Below are positions 1 to 6,869 of a stretch of DNA of 9,495 nt, piece by piece. The notes under the pieces are model-generated. The model did not search any database and was not told the DNA's origin. It saw only the letters and a program-made list of their open reading frames with translations. The DNA comes from JBJHBY01 sp050485745. GTDB taxonomy: Bacteria > Pseudomonadota > Gammaproteobacteria > Pseudomonadales > CAMLJR01. Location of the stretch: assembly GCA_050485745.1 (NCBI GenBank), contig JBJHBY010000140.1:1-9495 (forward strand). The letters are read 5' to 3'. Numbering within the stretch: the stretch's first letter is position 1; each line of letters starts with the position of its first letter. A program made the position numbers and the translations under genes.

Positions 1-1014
1 CCCGCCCTGCAGCACATCGTCGAGCTGGTACAGGGTGAGATTGATGCGGTGGTCGGTGACCCGCCCCTGGGGGTAGTTGTAGGTGCGGATGCGCTCGGAG
101 CGATCGCCGCTGCCCACCAGGGAACGGCGTTCGGCATCCTGGGCCTGGCGCTGCGCGCTGCGCGCGCGGTCGAGCAGACGTGCCTGCAGCAGGGCCATGG
201 CGCGGGCGCGGTTCTTGTGCTGGGAACGCTCATCCTGGCACTCCACCACGATACCGCTGGGCAGGTGGGTGATGCGGATGGCGGAGTCGGTGCGGTTGAC
301 GTGCTGGCCACCCGCGCCGGAGGCGCGGTAGGTATCAACGCGCAGGTCGGCCTTGTTGATGTCGACGCCGTCGACCTCGTCGACCTCGGGCATCACCGCC
401 ACGGTGCAGGCCGAGGTGTGAATGCGCCCCTGGGATTCTGTCTCGGGCACGCGCTGCACGCGGTGCGCGCCGGATTCGAACTTGAGGTGGGCGTAAACGT
501 CGCTGCCGCTGACGCGGCTGATGATCTCGCGATAGCCACCGTGCTCCCCGGGGCGCTCGCTGATCACCTCCACCCGCCAGCCCCGTTCCTCGGCATAGCG
601 GCTGTACATGCGGAACAGATCGCCGGCAAAGATGGCGGCCTCATCGCCACCGGTGCCAGCGCGGATCTCGAGAAAAATGTCGCGGCGATCATCCGGGTCG
701 CGGGGCAACAGCAGGCGCTGCAGGCGCTCCTCCAGCTGCTCCAGGCGCTCACGCCCGCTGGCCAGCTCCTCTTCCGCCATAGCGGCCATTTCCGGGTCCG
801 GCTCACCGGCCATTTCCCGCGCGGCGGCAACATCCGCCTCGGCACGGCGGTAGTCGCCATAGCAGGCGACGACATCTTCGAGTTCCGCATACTCCATGGA
901 AAGACTGCGAAAGCGCTGCTGTTCTCCGATCACCGCCGGGTCGCTGAGCAGCATGCCCAGCTCCTCGTGCCGTTCCAGCAACTGTTCCAGCTTGTGCCTG
1001 ACCGAAGTCTTCAT
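1..1014 (-). CDS. prfA: Peptide chain release factor 1 (RF1), C-terminus cut by window edge
   Basis: Class I release factor that recognises UAA and UAG in the ribosomal A site and triggers hydrolysis of peptidyl-tRNA. Reading leftward from the ATG at 1014-1012 gives 338 codons with no stop before base 1; E. coli RF1 has 360 residues, so about 20 residues lie outside the window. The RF1-type codon-recognition tripeptide PxT appears as PET at residues 190-192, within RVPETESQGRIHTSACTVA. The catalytic GGQ is at residues 235-237, followed by HVNRTDSAIRITH; this Gln is the residue methylated by PrmC in E. coli. The PxT motif distinguishes it from RF2, which carries SPF. The start overlaps the hemA stop as ATGA (1014-1011) and the upstream Shine-Dalgarno is weak, so translation is probably coupled to hemA. 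prmC would be expected just beyond the left edge, but it is not visible. Confidence 0.98.
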   Translation of the reverse strand, partial: MKTSVRHKLEQLLERHEELGMLLSDPAVIGEQQRFRSLSMEYAELEDVVACYGDYRRAEADVAAAREMAGEPDPEMAAMAEEELASGRERLEQLEERLQRLLLPRDPDDRRDIFLEIRAGTGGDEAAIFAGDLFRMYSRYAEERGWRVEVISERPGEHGGYREIISRVSGSDVYAHLKFESGAHRVQRVPETESQGRIHTSACTVAVMPEVDEVDGVDINKADLRVDTYRASGAGGQHVNRTDSAIRITHLPSGIVVECQDERSQHKNRARAMALLQARLLDRARSAQRQAQDAERRSLVGSGDRSERIRTYNYPQGRVTDHRINLTLYQLDDVLQGG

Positions 1015-2318
1015 GCCTGCTCTTCATCCGCATCGGTCGCCGACAGGCCAAACAGCTCGCGGGACCAGAGAATCACGTCATTGCGCCCCTCGGCACTGGC
1101 CTGGCGCAGGCGCGCGGAGGGGTTGTGCAACAGTTTGTTGGTCAGGTTGCGCGCCAGCTGCGCCAGCACCGCCTCCGCATCCTCGCCAGCGGCGAGACGG
1201 CGACGGGCTCGCTCGAGTTCGGCGTCGCGCAGGGCCTCGGCGCTGCTGCGCAGGGCGCGCACGGTATCCACCGCATCGAGCATGCGCAGCTGCTGACCGA
1301 ACTCCAGCACCCCCGCGGCAATCAGCTCATCGGCCTTGCGTGCCTCCTGCTCGCGGCTGCGGCGGTTCTCTTCCACCATGTCGCGCAGGTCATCCACGGT
1401 GTAGAGATAGACGTCACTGAGATCGCCCACCTGGGGCTCGATGTCCCGGGGTACGGCGATGTCGACCATCAGGATGGGGCGATGCTTGCGCAGTTTCAGG
1501 GCCCGCTCCACCGCGCCCTTGCCGAGGATCGGCAGCTGGCTGGCGGTGGAGCTGATCACGATGTCAGTGTGTACCAGCTGGTCCGGAATATCCGCCAGCA
1601 GCACGGCCTCGGCGCCAAACTGCTGTGCCAGCGCGCTGGCCCGGGCCAGGGTGCGATTGGCCACGATGATCTGGCGCACGCCTTTTTCACGCAAGTGCCG
1701 CGCCACCAGCTCGATGGTGTCGCCCGCGCCAATCAGCAGGGCGCGGGTGCGCGAGAGGTCGGCAAAAATGTGCTGGGTGAGGCTGACCGCCGCATACGCC
1801 ACCGACACCGGGTTTTCACCCACCGCGGTGTCGGTGCGCACACGCTTGGCCACGGCAAAGGCATGGGGAAACACGCGTCCCAGCACCGCCCCGACGGTGC
1901 CCGCCTCCCGCGCCACGGCATAGGCGGACTTGATCTGGCCAAAGATCTGCGGCTCACCCAGCACCATCGAGTCAAGCCCGGCAGCCACGGCGATCAGATG
2001 GTGCAGGGCGGCATCGCCCTGATGGTGGTAACAGGCCGCAGCCAGCTCCCCGGGCGCCAGGCGGTGATGGGCGGCCAGCCAATCCCGTGCCCGGCCCACA
2101 AGGCTTGCGGCGGTGGGCAGCAGGCTGTCACCCTCGGCGGTGCAGGGCAGATACAGCTCGGTGCGATTGCAGGTGGACAACACCACGGCCTCGTCCAGAC
2201 CGGTGGCCATACACAGCGACTGCAGGGCAGAGACCAGCTGCTCCGGGGCAAAGGCAACGCGCTCGCGCAGCGCCACCGGCGCCGAACGATGATTGATACC
2301 CAGTACCAGCAGGCTCAT
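1011..2318 (-). CDS. hemA: Glutamyl-tRNA reductase
   Basis: NADPH-dependent reduction of Glu-tRNA(Glu) to glutamate-1-semialdehyde, the first committed step of C5-pathway heme and tetrapyrrole synthesis. The product is 435 aa from the ATG at 2318. Its N-terminus MSLLVLGINHRSAPV aligns directly with E. coli MTLLALGINHKTAPV. The catalytic cysteine is C50 in the signature STCNRTE (48-54). The conserved GLDSMVLGEPQI block spans about 114-125, and the Rossmann nucleotide-binding motif GAGDT is at 197-201. A helical dimerisation region forms the C-terminal third. A GTG at 2342 would add eight residues, but these are encoded by the purine-rich Shine-Dalgarno tract, so the ATG is preferred. First gene of a hemA-prfA pair with an ATGA overlap. 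It is transcribed divergently from the TPR lipoprotein gene, probably from an extended -10 promoter about 70 nt upstream. Confidence 0.98.
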   Translation of the reverse strand: MSLLVLGINHRSAPVALRERVAFAPEQLVSALQSLCMATGLDEAVVLSTCNRTELYLPCTAEGDSLLPTAASLVGRARDWLAAHHRLAPGELAAACYHHQGDAALHHLIAVAAGLDSMVLGEPQIFGQIKSAYAVAREAGTVGAVLGRVFPHAFAVAKRVRTDTAVGENPVSVAYAAVSLTQHIFADLSRTRALLIGAGDTIELVARHLREKGVRQIIVANRTLARASALAQQFGAEAVLLADIPDQLVHTDIVISSTASQLPILGKGAVERALKLRKHRPILMVDIAVPRDIEPQVGDLSDVYLYTVDDLRDMVEENRRSREQEARKADELIAAGVLEFGQQLRMLDAVDTVRALRSSAEALRDAELERARRRLAAGEDAEAVLAQLARNLTNKLLHNPSARLRQASAEGRNDVILWSRELFGLSATDADEEQA

Positions 2319-2385
2319 GCCGCCGCGCCCCTCCCCCTTCACCGGCGCGGACGGCGCTGGTGGCTACAGTGAAGAAAATCAGGCA

Positions 2386-2394
2386 ATTCTACCA
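2386..2394 (-). promoter_or_regulatory. Putative extended -10 promoter of hemA-prfA
   Basis: On the minus strand this reads TGG then TAGAAT, an extended -10 (TGn) with a 5/6 match to TATAAT. No convincing -35 lies 16-18 nt upstream (GCAAGC is the best), as is common for extended -10 promoters. Transcription would begin near 2379 and give a leader of about 60 nt before the hemA ATG. This is inferred from sequence only. Confidence 0.45.
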
Positions 2395-2437
2395 TGGAGC
2401 CACGACCGGCTTGCATGGCCCTGGTGATGATGCACAC

Positions 2438-2455
2438 CGCGGCGCAGACGCCGCG
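2438..2455. promoter_or_regulatory. Perfect 7-bp GC dyad between the divergent hemA and TPR genes
   Basis: CGCGGCG, loop CAGA, CGCCGCG form a perfect inverted repeat. A second, overlapping option pairs GACGCC (2447-2452) with GGCGTC (2467-2472). The dyad lies between the two proposed divergent -10 elements and just upstream of the one for the TPR gene. It has no T-run, so it is not a terminator. It could be an operator or simply GC-rich chance structure. Confidence 0.3.
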
Positions 2456-2473
2456 CCAACGCCTTGGGCGTCG

Positions 2474-2482
2474 TGCTAGACT
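2474..2482 (+). promoter_or_regulatory. Putative extended -10 promoter of the TPR-lolB-ispE unit
   Basis: TGC followed by TAGACT gives an extended -10 with a 4/6 match to TATAAT, placed 30 nt before the TPR gene ATG. No recognisable -35 lies at 17 nt (CGCCAA). It is the best candidate in the intergenic region for the rightward transcript, but it is weak. Confidence 0.35.
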
Positions 2483-2512
2483 CGCGCTGAAGCCACCAAC
2501 ACCCGTGACGGC

Positions 2513-4237
2513 ATGAAGAAGCGCACCGCTGCCCTGCTGGCCAGTGCATTGGCACTGGCGGCCTGCGCCACACCGACTCCTCCGCCCCCCCAGCAGCCCG
2601 TCGCGGCACCGGTCGAGCAACCTCCGGAGCCCGCCGAGGTGGTACTGCGGCCGTTTCCGGCGGATGCCTTCCACGACCTGCTGGTGGCGGAATTCGCCAT
2701 GCGTCGCGGGCGTTATGACCTCGCGCTGGGCAACTATCTGCAGCAGGCTCACAAAACCCGGGACGCCGGTGTTGCGGCGCGCGCCACCCGGCTGGCGCAG
2801 TTTCTGCAGACAGACAACGCCGCCCTCGACGCCGCGCAGCTCTGGGCCAGCCTTGAGCCCGACAGTGTCGAGGCCCGCTTCAGCCTGGGCAGCCTCCTGG
2901 CCCGCGCGCAGCGCCCGGAGGAGGCGCTGGACGAAATGGTGGCGGTCCTCAAACTCGGCGGCACCGCCAACTTCGCCGCCATTGCCGCCGGCAGCCTGCA
3001 GCATCCGCCCGCCACACAGGATCGCGTCCTGCATGCCTTTGAGGACCTGCTCAAGCAGCATCCCGACAACCCGGACCTGAAAACCGGCATGGCCCTGCTG
3101 CTGCAGGAGCGCAACCAGCCTGAAGCCGCACTCACCCTGGTGCAGGAAGTCCTGCGCGAAGCGCCGGAAGACCCGCACGCCATCCTCATCGAGGCTGGCC
3201 TGCTGCAGCAACTGGAGCGCACCGAGGAGGCCTTCGAGCGCCTCGCCCAGCTGGTGCAGCAGTACCCGGACAACATCCGCCTGCGCCTGCAGTACGCGCG
3301 TCTGCTGACGCGCACCGACATGGAGGCGGCGCGGGTGCAATTCCGCATCCTGGTGCAGCAATCCCCGGACGACGCGGATCTGGTGCTGTCCCTGGGGCTG
3401 GTGAATCACGAGCTGGGGCGACTGGACGCCGCGGAGACGCAATTCCAGCGCCTGCTGCAACTCGACGCCCGCACCCAGGAGGCGTACTACTATCTGGGCC
3501 GCATTGCCGAGGAGCGTGGCCAGGATGAACGCGCGATTCAGTACTATCGGCAGATTCCCCCCAGCCCGGACTTCTTCCCCGCCATCAACCGCGCAACGGC
3601 CCTGATGGCAGAGCGCGGGGATCAGGCCGGCGCCCGCCATTACCTGGCCGGCCTGCGCGACCGCTACCCGCAACAGGCCGTGCGCCTGTACCTGACCGAG
3701 GCGCAGATGCTGCTGGATGCCAACGCCCTTGGCAGCGCCCACAGCCTGCTGACCGAGGCCCTGGCCCTGCACCCGGACCAGCCCAACCTGCTGTATATGC
3801 GCTCCCTGGTCAGCGAGCGCCGTCGCGATGTCGAACTGGTGGAGCAGGATCTGCGTATCGTTCTGGAGCAGGACCCCGGCAACGCCGCCGCCCTGAATGC
3901 GCTGGGCTATACCCTGGCCAACCTGACGCAGCGCTATGAAGAGGCCTATACCCTGATCCGCAAGGCGCTCGACCTGCGCCCCGATGACCCGGCCATTCTC
4001 GACAGCATGGGCTGGGTGGAATACCGCCGCGGCAACCTGGAGGTAGCACTGGACTACCTCGAGCGCGCCTACGCCGCCTACCCCGACAGTGAAGTGGCCG
4101 CGCACCTGGGCGAGGTCCTGTGGGTACTGGGCCAGGAGGAGCGTGCCCGAGGCATCTGGCGCTCGAGCCTGGAGGAATCGCCTGACGACCCGATCCTGCT
4201 CGAGACTATCGAGCGCCTCACCGGCGAGCGGCCCTGA
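2513..4237 (+). CDS. TPR-repeat lipoprotein, probable outer-membrane anchored
   Basis: The protein has 574 residues. It begins with a basic n-region (MKKR) and a hydrophobic alanine/leucine stretch, and ends its signal in the lipobox LAAC with the lipidated Cys at 18. Alanine at +2 avoids the inner-membrane retention Asp and suggests Lol-dependent transfer to the outer membrane. A Pro-rich linker covers about residues 21-40. The rest is all-helical with many tetratricopeptide-like repeats; the clearest are at about 457-565, with patterns such as NALGYTLANL, EEAYTLIRKAL and DPAILDSMGWVEYRRGN. The stop overlaps the lolB start (TGATG), so the two are translationally coupled. A similar long TPR gene sits before lolB in Pseudomonas. 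No catalytic residues are visible. A scaffold or partner-binding role in envelope assembly is likely, but the specific function is unknown. The Shine-Dalgarno before the ATG is poor. Confidence 0.93.
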   Translation: MKKRTAALLASALALAACATPTPPPPQQPVAAPVEQPPEPAEVVLRPFPADAFHDLLVAEFAMRRGRYDLALGNYLQQAHKTRDAGVAARATRLAQFLQTDNAALDAAQLWASLEPDSVEARFSLGSLLARAQRPEEALDEMVAVLKLGGTANFAAIAAGSLQHPPATQDRVLHAFEDLLKQHPDNPDLKTGMALLLQERNQPEAALTLVQEVLREAPEDPHAILIEAGLLQQLERTEEAFERLAQLVQQYPDNIRLRLQYARLLTRTDMEAARVQFRILVQQSPDDADLVLSLGLVNHELGRLDAAETQFQRLLQLDARTQEAYYYLGRIAEERGQDERAIQYYRQIPPSPDFFPAINRATALMAERGDQAGARHYLAGLRDRYPQQAVRLYLTEAQMLLDANALGSAHSLLTEALALHPDQPNLLYMRSLVSERRRDVELVEQDLRIVLEQDPGNAAALNALGYTLANLTQRYEEAYTLIRKALDLRPDDPAILDSMGWVEYRRGNLEVALDYLERAYAAYPDSEVAAHLGEVLWVLGQEERARGIWRSSLEESPDDPILLETIERLTGERP

Positions 4238-4812
4238 TGTTCAGGTGCGTCCCGCAACACACCCTGCTGCTCGCCCTTACCCTGCTGCTGGGCGCCTGCG
4301 CCCCGGGCCTGCGCATCGGCGAGGGCGACCCGGACACCTGGAGCCTGAGTGGCAAGCTCGGCATCCGCACCGCCGACCAGGCGGAAAGCGTGCAGGTCAA
4401 CTGGCACCAGTGTGGCGAGCGCTACCGCATCCTGATCAGCGGTCCCCTCGGGCAGCGCCTGGCCCGCATCGAAGGGCGCCCCGGGCGCGTCGTTGTCGCA
4501 ATCGACGGCGAGGAGACCATCACCGCAGAGCCGGAGGCCTGGCTGTACCATCAGTTGGGGTGGTCGCTGCCAATCCCTGCCCTGCGTTACTGGGTCCAGG
4601 GCCTGCCCGCACCCGGCCCCGTCACCGACATGGTGCGAGAGGACGGCATGCTGCGACATCTGCACCAGAATGGCTGGGCCGTGGAGTACCGGGAGTACGT
4701 CGGCAGTGACGGTATGCAGCGGCCGTCGCGCCTTATCGCCAGCGGTGAGCACCTGCGCGCGACCCTGATCGTCCGACGCTGGCAGATCGGCCGCGAGGCG
4801 GGCTCGTGCTGA
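4237..4812 (+). CDS. lolB: Outer-membrane lipoprotein receptor LolB
   Basis: LolB takes lipoproteins from periplasmic LolA and inserts them into the inner leaflet of the outer membrane; it is itself a lipoprotein. The product is 191 aa (E. coli 207). The signal peptide ends in lipobox LGAC with the lipidated Cys at 21 and Ala at +2. The family-typical opening strand WSLSGKLGIR lies at 35-44. The GPLG turn at 69-72 corresponds to NPLG of E. coli, whose exposed Leu inserts lipoproteins into the membrane. The segment ALRYWVQGLPAPG matches LRQWILGLPGD. The ATG shares one base with the TPR gene stop (TGATG), and the stop lies inside the ispE start region. Two extra cysteines occur in the mature protein, at 59 and at the very last position, 191. 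Confidence 0.95.
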   Translation: MFRCVPQHTLLLALTLLLGACAPGLRIGEGDPDTWSLSGKLGIRTADQAESVQVNWHQCGERYRILISGPLGQRLARIEGRPGRVVVAIDGEETITAEPEAWLYHQLGWSLPIPALRYWVQGLPAPGPVTDMVREDGMLRHLHQNGWAVEYREYVGSDGMQRPSRLIASGEHLRATLIVRRWQIGREAGSC

Positions 4813-5660
4813 TCCTGCCCGCCCCGGCAAAGCTCAATCTGTTCCTGCACATCACCGGCCGCCGCGAGGATGGTTACCACCTGCTGCAGACCGTATTCCA
4901 GCTGCTCGACCACGGCGACGAGCTGCGCCTGCAGCGCCGCGCGGATGGGCAACTGCAACTCGACGGCGACAGCGCCGGCGTGAGCCGCGAGAACAACCTG
5001 GTGATGCGCGCCGCGCGCGCCCTGCGGGAGGCGACCGGCTGCGCACCGGGCGCCTCCATTCACCTGCTCAAACGCCTGCCCGCGGGCGCCGGGCTCGGTG
5101 GCGGCAGCTCGGATGCCGCCACCACCCTGCTCGGCCTCAACCACCTCTGGAATACGGGCCTCGACCTGGACCAGCTCGCGACGATTGGCCTCAGCGTCGG
5201 CGCCGATGTGCCGCTGTTCGTGCGCGGGCACAGCGCCTGGGCAGAGGGCATCGGCGAGCAGCTGCAGGCCATCACCCTGCCCGAGGACTGGTTCCTGGTG
5301 ATCCACCCGGGTTGCGCGGTCAGCACTGCGGAAATTTTTTCCGACCCGGCGTTGACACGTCACACACGGCCCATCAAAATACCGGCCTTTCTCGGGCAGG
5401 GTGGTCACAACGACTGTGAACCTGTGGCGCGAAGGCGGTATCCCGCCATTGATTCCGCCCTGCGGTGGCTGTCACAACACGCCCCGGCCCGAATGACGGG
5501 AACCGGTTCCTGCGTCTTCGCCCGCTTTGCCACGGCGAGTGACGCGCAACAGGTTCTGGAGCAACTGCCAAAGGCCTGGAGTGGCTTCGTGGCACGGGGT
5601 GTCAACCAGTCCCCCGCGCACACCGCCCTCGCAGCCAGCACGGCAGCAGCCGTCGACTGA
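4806..5660 (+). CDS. ispE: 4-diphosphocytidyl-2-C-methyl-D-erythritol kinase
   Basis: ATP-dependent phosphorylation of CDP-methylerythritol at the 2-hydroxyl, the fourth step of the MEP isoprenoid pathway. A GHMP-family kinase of 284 aa (E. coli 283). It starts at GTG 4806, with GAGG at 4795-4798 seven nt upstream, and overlaps lolB by 7 nt. The N-terminal PAPAKLNLFLHITGRREDGYH carries the active-site Lys at 9. The glycine-rich ATP loop LPAGAGLGGGSSDAA is at 91-105, and the catalytic Asp is D134 in GADVP. The C-terminal GHMP motif region MTGTGSCVFA is present. The end VLEQLPKAWSGFVARGVNQSP resembles the E. coli end. The reading frame around 5330-5385 also appears to contain a sigma70-type promoter. 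The stop lies 6 nt before tRNA-Gln. Confidence 0.97.
   Translation: MLILPAPAKLNLFLHITGRREDGYHLLQTVFQLLDHGDELRLQRRADGQLQLDGDSAGVSRENNLVMRAARALREATGCAPGASIHLLKRLPAGAGLGGGSSDAATTLLGLNHLWNTGLDLDQLATIGLSVGADVPLFVRGHSAWAEGIGEQLQAITLPEDWFLVIHPGCAVSTAEIFSDPALTRHTRPIKIPAFLGQGGHNDCEPVARRRYPAIDSALRWLSQHAPARMTGTGSCVFARFATASDAQQVLEQLPKAWSGFVARGVNQSPAHTALAASTAAAVD
5352..5380 (+). promoter_or_regulatory. Sigma70-type promoter inside ispE, upstream of tRNA-Gln and prs
   Basis: A perfect -35 TTGACA (5352-5357) is followed by an exact 17-nt spacer and the -10 CAAAAT (5375-5380, 4/6 match). An AT tract, AAATTTTTT (5332-5340), falls where a distal UP element would lie. The bases after the -10 (ACCGGCC) make a GC-rich discriminator like those of stringently controlled stable-RNA promoters. 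The predicted start near 5387 would give a transcript carrying tRNA-Gln and a long prs leader. The surrounding gene is otherwise GC-rich, which makes this AT-rich island stand out. Not tested. Confidence 0.55.
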
Positions 5661-5666
5661 AATTAC

Positions 5667-5741
5667 TGGGGTGTCGCCAAGCGGCAAGGCAGTGGGTTTT
5701 GATCCCACCATTCGGAGGTTCGAATCCTCCCACCCCAGCCA
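5667..5741 (+). tRNA. tRNA-Gln (anticodon UUG)
   Basis: A complete 75-nt cloverleaf with encoded CCA. The acceptor TGGGGTG (5667-5673) pairs fully with CACCCCA (5731-5737), followed by discriminator G and CCA. The D stem GCC/GGC encloses a GG-containing loop. The anticodon stem GTGGG/CCCAC (5692-5696, 5704-5708) encloses loop TTTTGAT, with anticodon TTG at 5699-5701. The T arm GGAGG/CCTCC carries loop TTCGAAT. The weak U1-A72 pair and G73 are known identity elements for E. coli glutaminyl-tRNA synthetase. It lies 6 nt after ispE and before prs, so it must be cut out of a longer transcript by RNase P and 3' processing. An internal ispE promoter probably feeds it. Confidence 0.98.
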
Positions 5742-5797
5742 TATTGCAAACCAGCCGCCCTCGCCAGCGGGGTGGCCATGCGCTGAAATGCAACCAC

Positions 5798-5870
5798 CGG
5801 GTTGGGAGGGTAACGACCTGCGACGAGGTTCAACCAGCGCTCCCGCCCCAGACCATCCCGGACCAACCCG
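5798..5870 (+). promoter_or_regulatory. Structured RNA segment in the prs leader
   Basis: The 157-nt gap between tRNA-Gln and prs contains a long-range perfect 8-bp pairing, CGGGTTGG (5798-5805) with CCAACCCG (5863-5870). It encloses a hairpin GACCT (5815-5819) / AGGTT (5826-5830) with loop GCGACG. An alternative 5-bp helix GGGAG (5804-5808) / CTCCC (5840-5844) competes for two bases of the outer stem. A separate small stem CCGCCC/GGGTGG (G-U allowed) lies at about 5756-5776. None has a T-run, so they are not intrinsic terminators. The outer stem ends 16 nt before the prs Shine-Dalgarno. Function is inferred only. Confidence 0.35.
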
Positions 5871-5886
5871 CTCCAGAGAACACAGC

Positions 5887-5891
5887 AAGGA
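5887..5891 (+). promoter_or_regulatory. Shine-Dalgarno deciding the prs GTG start
   Basis: AAGGA lies 7 nt before GTG at 5899. This spacing, together with the match of the following residues MPNMMVFTGNA to E. coli MPDMKLFAGNA, selects GTG over the in-frame ATGs at 5908 and 5911. Confidence 0.75.
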
Positions 5892-5898
5892 CTCCACC

Positions 5899-6843
5899 GT
5901 GCCCAACATGATGGTTTTCACTGGCAATGCCAACCGGGATCTCGCCCATCGCGTCGTCGACCGTCTCAGCCTGCCCCTCGGCGATGCCGTGGTGGGCAAG
6001 TTTTCCGACGGCGAGATCAATGTCGAGATCAACGAGAACGTCCGCGGTGGTGATGTCTTCGTCATCCAGCCCACCTGTGCGCCGACCAACGACAACCTGA
6101 TGGAACTGATCGTCATGGTCGACGCCCTGCGTCGCGCCTCGGCCGGGCGTATCACCGCGGTGGTGCCCTACTTCGGCTACGCCCGTCAGGATCGCCGCGT
6201 GCGCTCGGCGCGGGTGCCGATCAGCGCCAAGGTGGTGGCGGATATGATGACCGGCGTCGGCGTCGACCGGGTGCTGACCGTCGATCTGCACGCGGAGCAG
6301 ATCCAGGGCTTTTTCGATGTGCCGGTGGACAACGTCTACGGCTCGCCGATCCTGCTCGACGACATCGAGCGCCAGGACTACCGGAACGCCATTGTCGTCT
6401 CTCCGGACATCGGCGGCGTGGTGCGCGCCCGCGCCATCGCCAAACAGCTCAATGATGCCGACCTGGCCATCATCGACAAGCGCCGCCCCCAGGCCAACGT
6501 CTCCCAGGTGATGCATATCATCGGCGACGTCGAGGGTCGCACCTGCATCCTGGTCGACGACATGGTCGATACCGCCGGCACCCTGTGCAAGGCTGCCACC
6601 GCCCTGAAGGAACACGGTGCCATCAAGGTCATCGCCTACTGTACCCACCCGGTGCTGTCCGGTGAGGCGATCAGCCGCATCGACGCCTCCGAGCTCGACG
6701 AGCTGGTGGTGACCGATACCATCCCCCTGCGCGAGGACGCCCAGGCCTGCAGTCGTATCCGCCAGCTGACCATCGCCAACCTGCTGGCCGAGGCCGTGCG
6801 CCGGGTGAGCAATGAGGAGTCGATCAGCGCCATGTTCCGCTGA
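5899..6843 (+). CDS. prs: Ribose-phosphate pyrophosphokinase (PRPP synthase)
   Basis: Transfers pyrophosphate from ATP to ribose 5-phosphate to make PRPP for purine, pyrimidine, histidine, tryptophan and NAD synthesis. A cytosolic class I enzyme of 314 aa (E. coli 315). Conserved blocks include FSDGE (35-39), NVRGGDVF, STCAP-like PTCAPTNDNLMEL, PYFGYARQDRR (90-100) and the catalytic histidine at 131 in VDLHAEQIQGFF. KRRP of the flexible catalytic loop is at 194-197. The PRPP-binding loop VDDMVDTAGT is at 219-228. The C-terminus RRVSNEESISAMFR is family-typical. It starts at GTG 5899. It follows tRNA-Gln by a structured leader and is probably served both by read-through from ispE and by a promoter inside ispE. 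In E. coli prs also has a long untranslated leader. No PurR-like operator was found. Confidence 0.98.
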   Translation: MPNMMVFTGNANRDLAHRVVDRLSLPLGDAVVGKFSDGEINVEINENVRGGDVFVIQPTCAPTNDNLMELIVMVDALRRASAGRITAVVPYFGYARQDRRVRSARVPISAKVVADMMTGVGVDRVLTVDLHAEQIQGFFDVPVDNVYGSPILLDDIERQDYRNAIVVSPDIGGVVRARAIAKQLNDADLAIIDKRRPQANVSQVMHIIGDVEGRTCILVDDMVDTAGTLCKAATALKEHGAIKVIAYCTHPVLSGEAISRIDASELDELVVTDTIPLREDAQACSRIRQLTIANLLAEAVRRVSNEESISAMFR

Positions 6844-6854
6844 GCCCGTTCCAG

Positions 6855-6863
6855 TGCTATGAT
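6855..6863 (+). promoter_or_regulatory. Extended -10 promoter candidate for rplY
   Basis: TGC plus TATGAT is a TGn extended -10 with a 5/6 match to TATAAT, beginning 12 nt after the prs stop. The -35 position (TTCCGC, 17-nt spacing) is poor and lies in the last prs codons. The predicted start near 6870 coincides with the foot of a small hairpin and leaves a leader of about 82 nt that contains a terminator-like hairpin. Confidence 0.5.
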
Positions 6864-6869
6864 CTGCGC

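Noticed and set aside
49..1296. Long plus-strand open frame (415 codons) over prfA and the end of hemA
   Set aside because: Antisense shadow of high-GC coding DNA. The minus strand encodes clear RF1 with PET and GGQ motifs, and the plus-strand product has no recognisable family.
2319..2342. Longer hemA from GTG at 2342
   Set aside because: The extra residues come from the purine-rich ribosome binding site, and homologues begin at the ATG at 2318.
1125..2372. Plus-strand open frame (415 codons) antisense to hemA
   Set aside because: The hemA frame carries all catalytic motifs. The antisense product is low-complexity Gly/His/Gln-rich and lacks a plausible ribosome binding site.
2339..4105. 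Minus-strand open frame (588 codons) opposite the TPR gene
   Set aside because: Composition is that of a reverse-complement shadow of a Leu/Gln-rich TPR protein. The plus frame has signal peptide, lipobox and repeats.
5756..5776. Terminator after tRNA-Gln
   Set aside because: The stem CCGCCC/GGGTGG is short, needs a G-U pair and has no T-run.
5527..5898. Upstream in-frame extension of prs through tRNA-Gln and into ispE
   Set aside because: It would translate the tRNA gene. The N-terminus starting at GTG 5899 matches the E. coli protein and has a Shine-Dalgarno.
5742..5898. PurR operator upstream of prs, as in E. coli
   Set aside because: No sequence resembling the palindromic PUR box was found.
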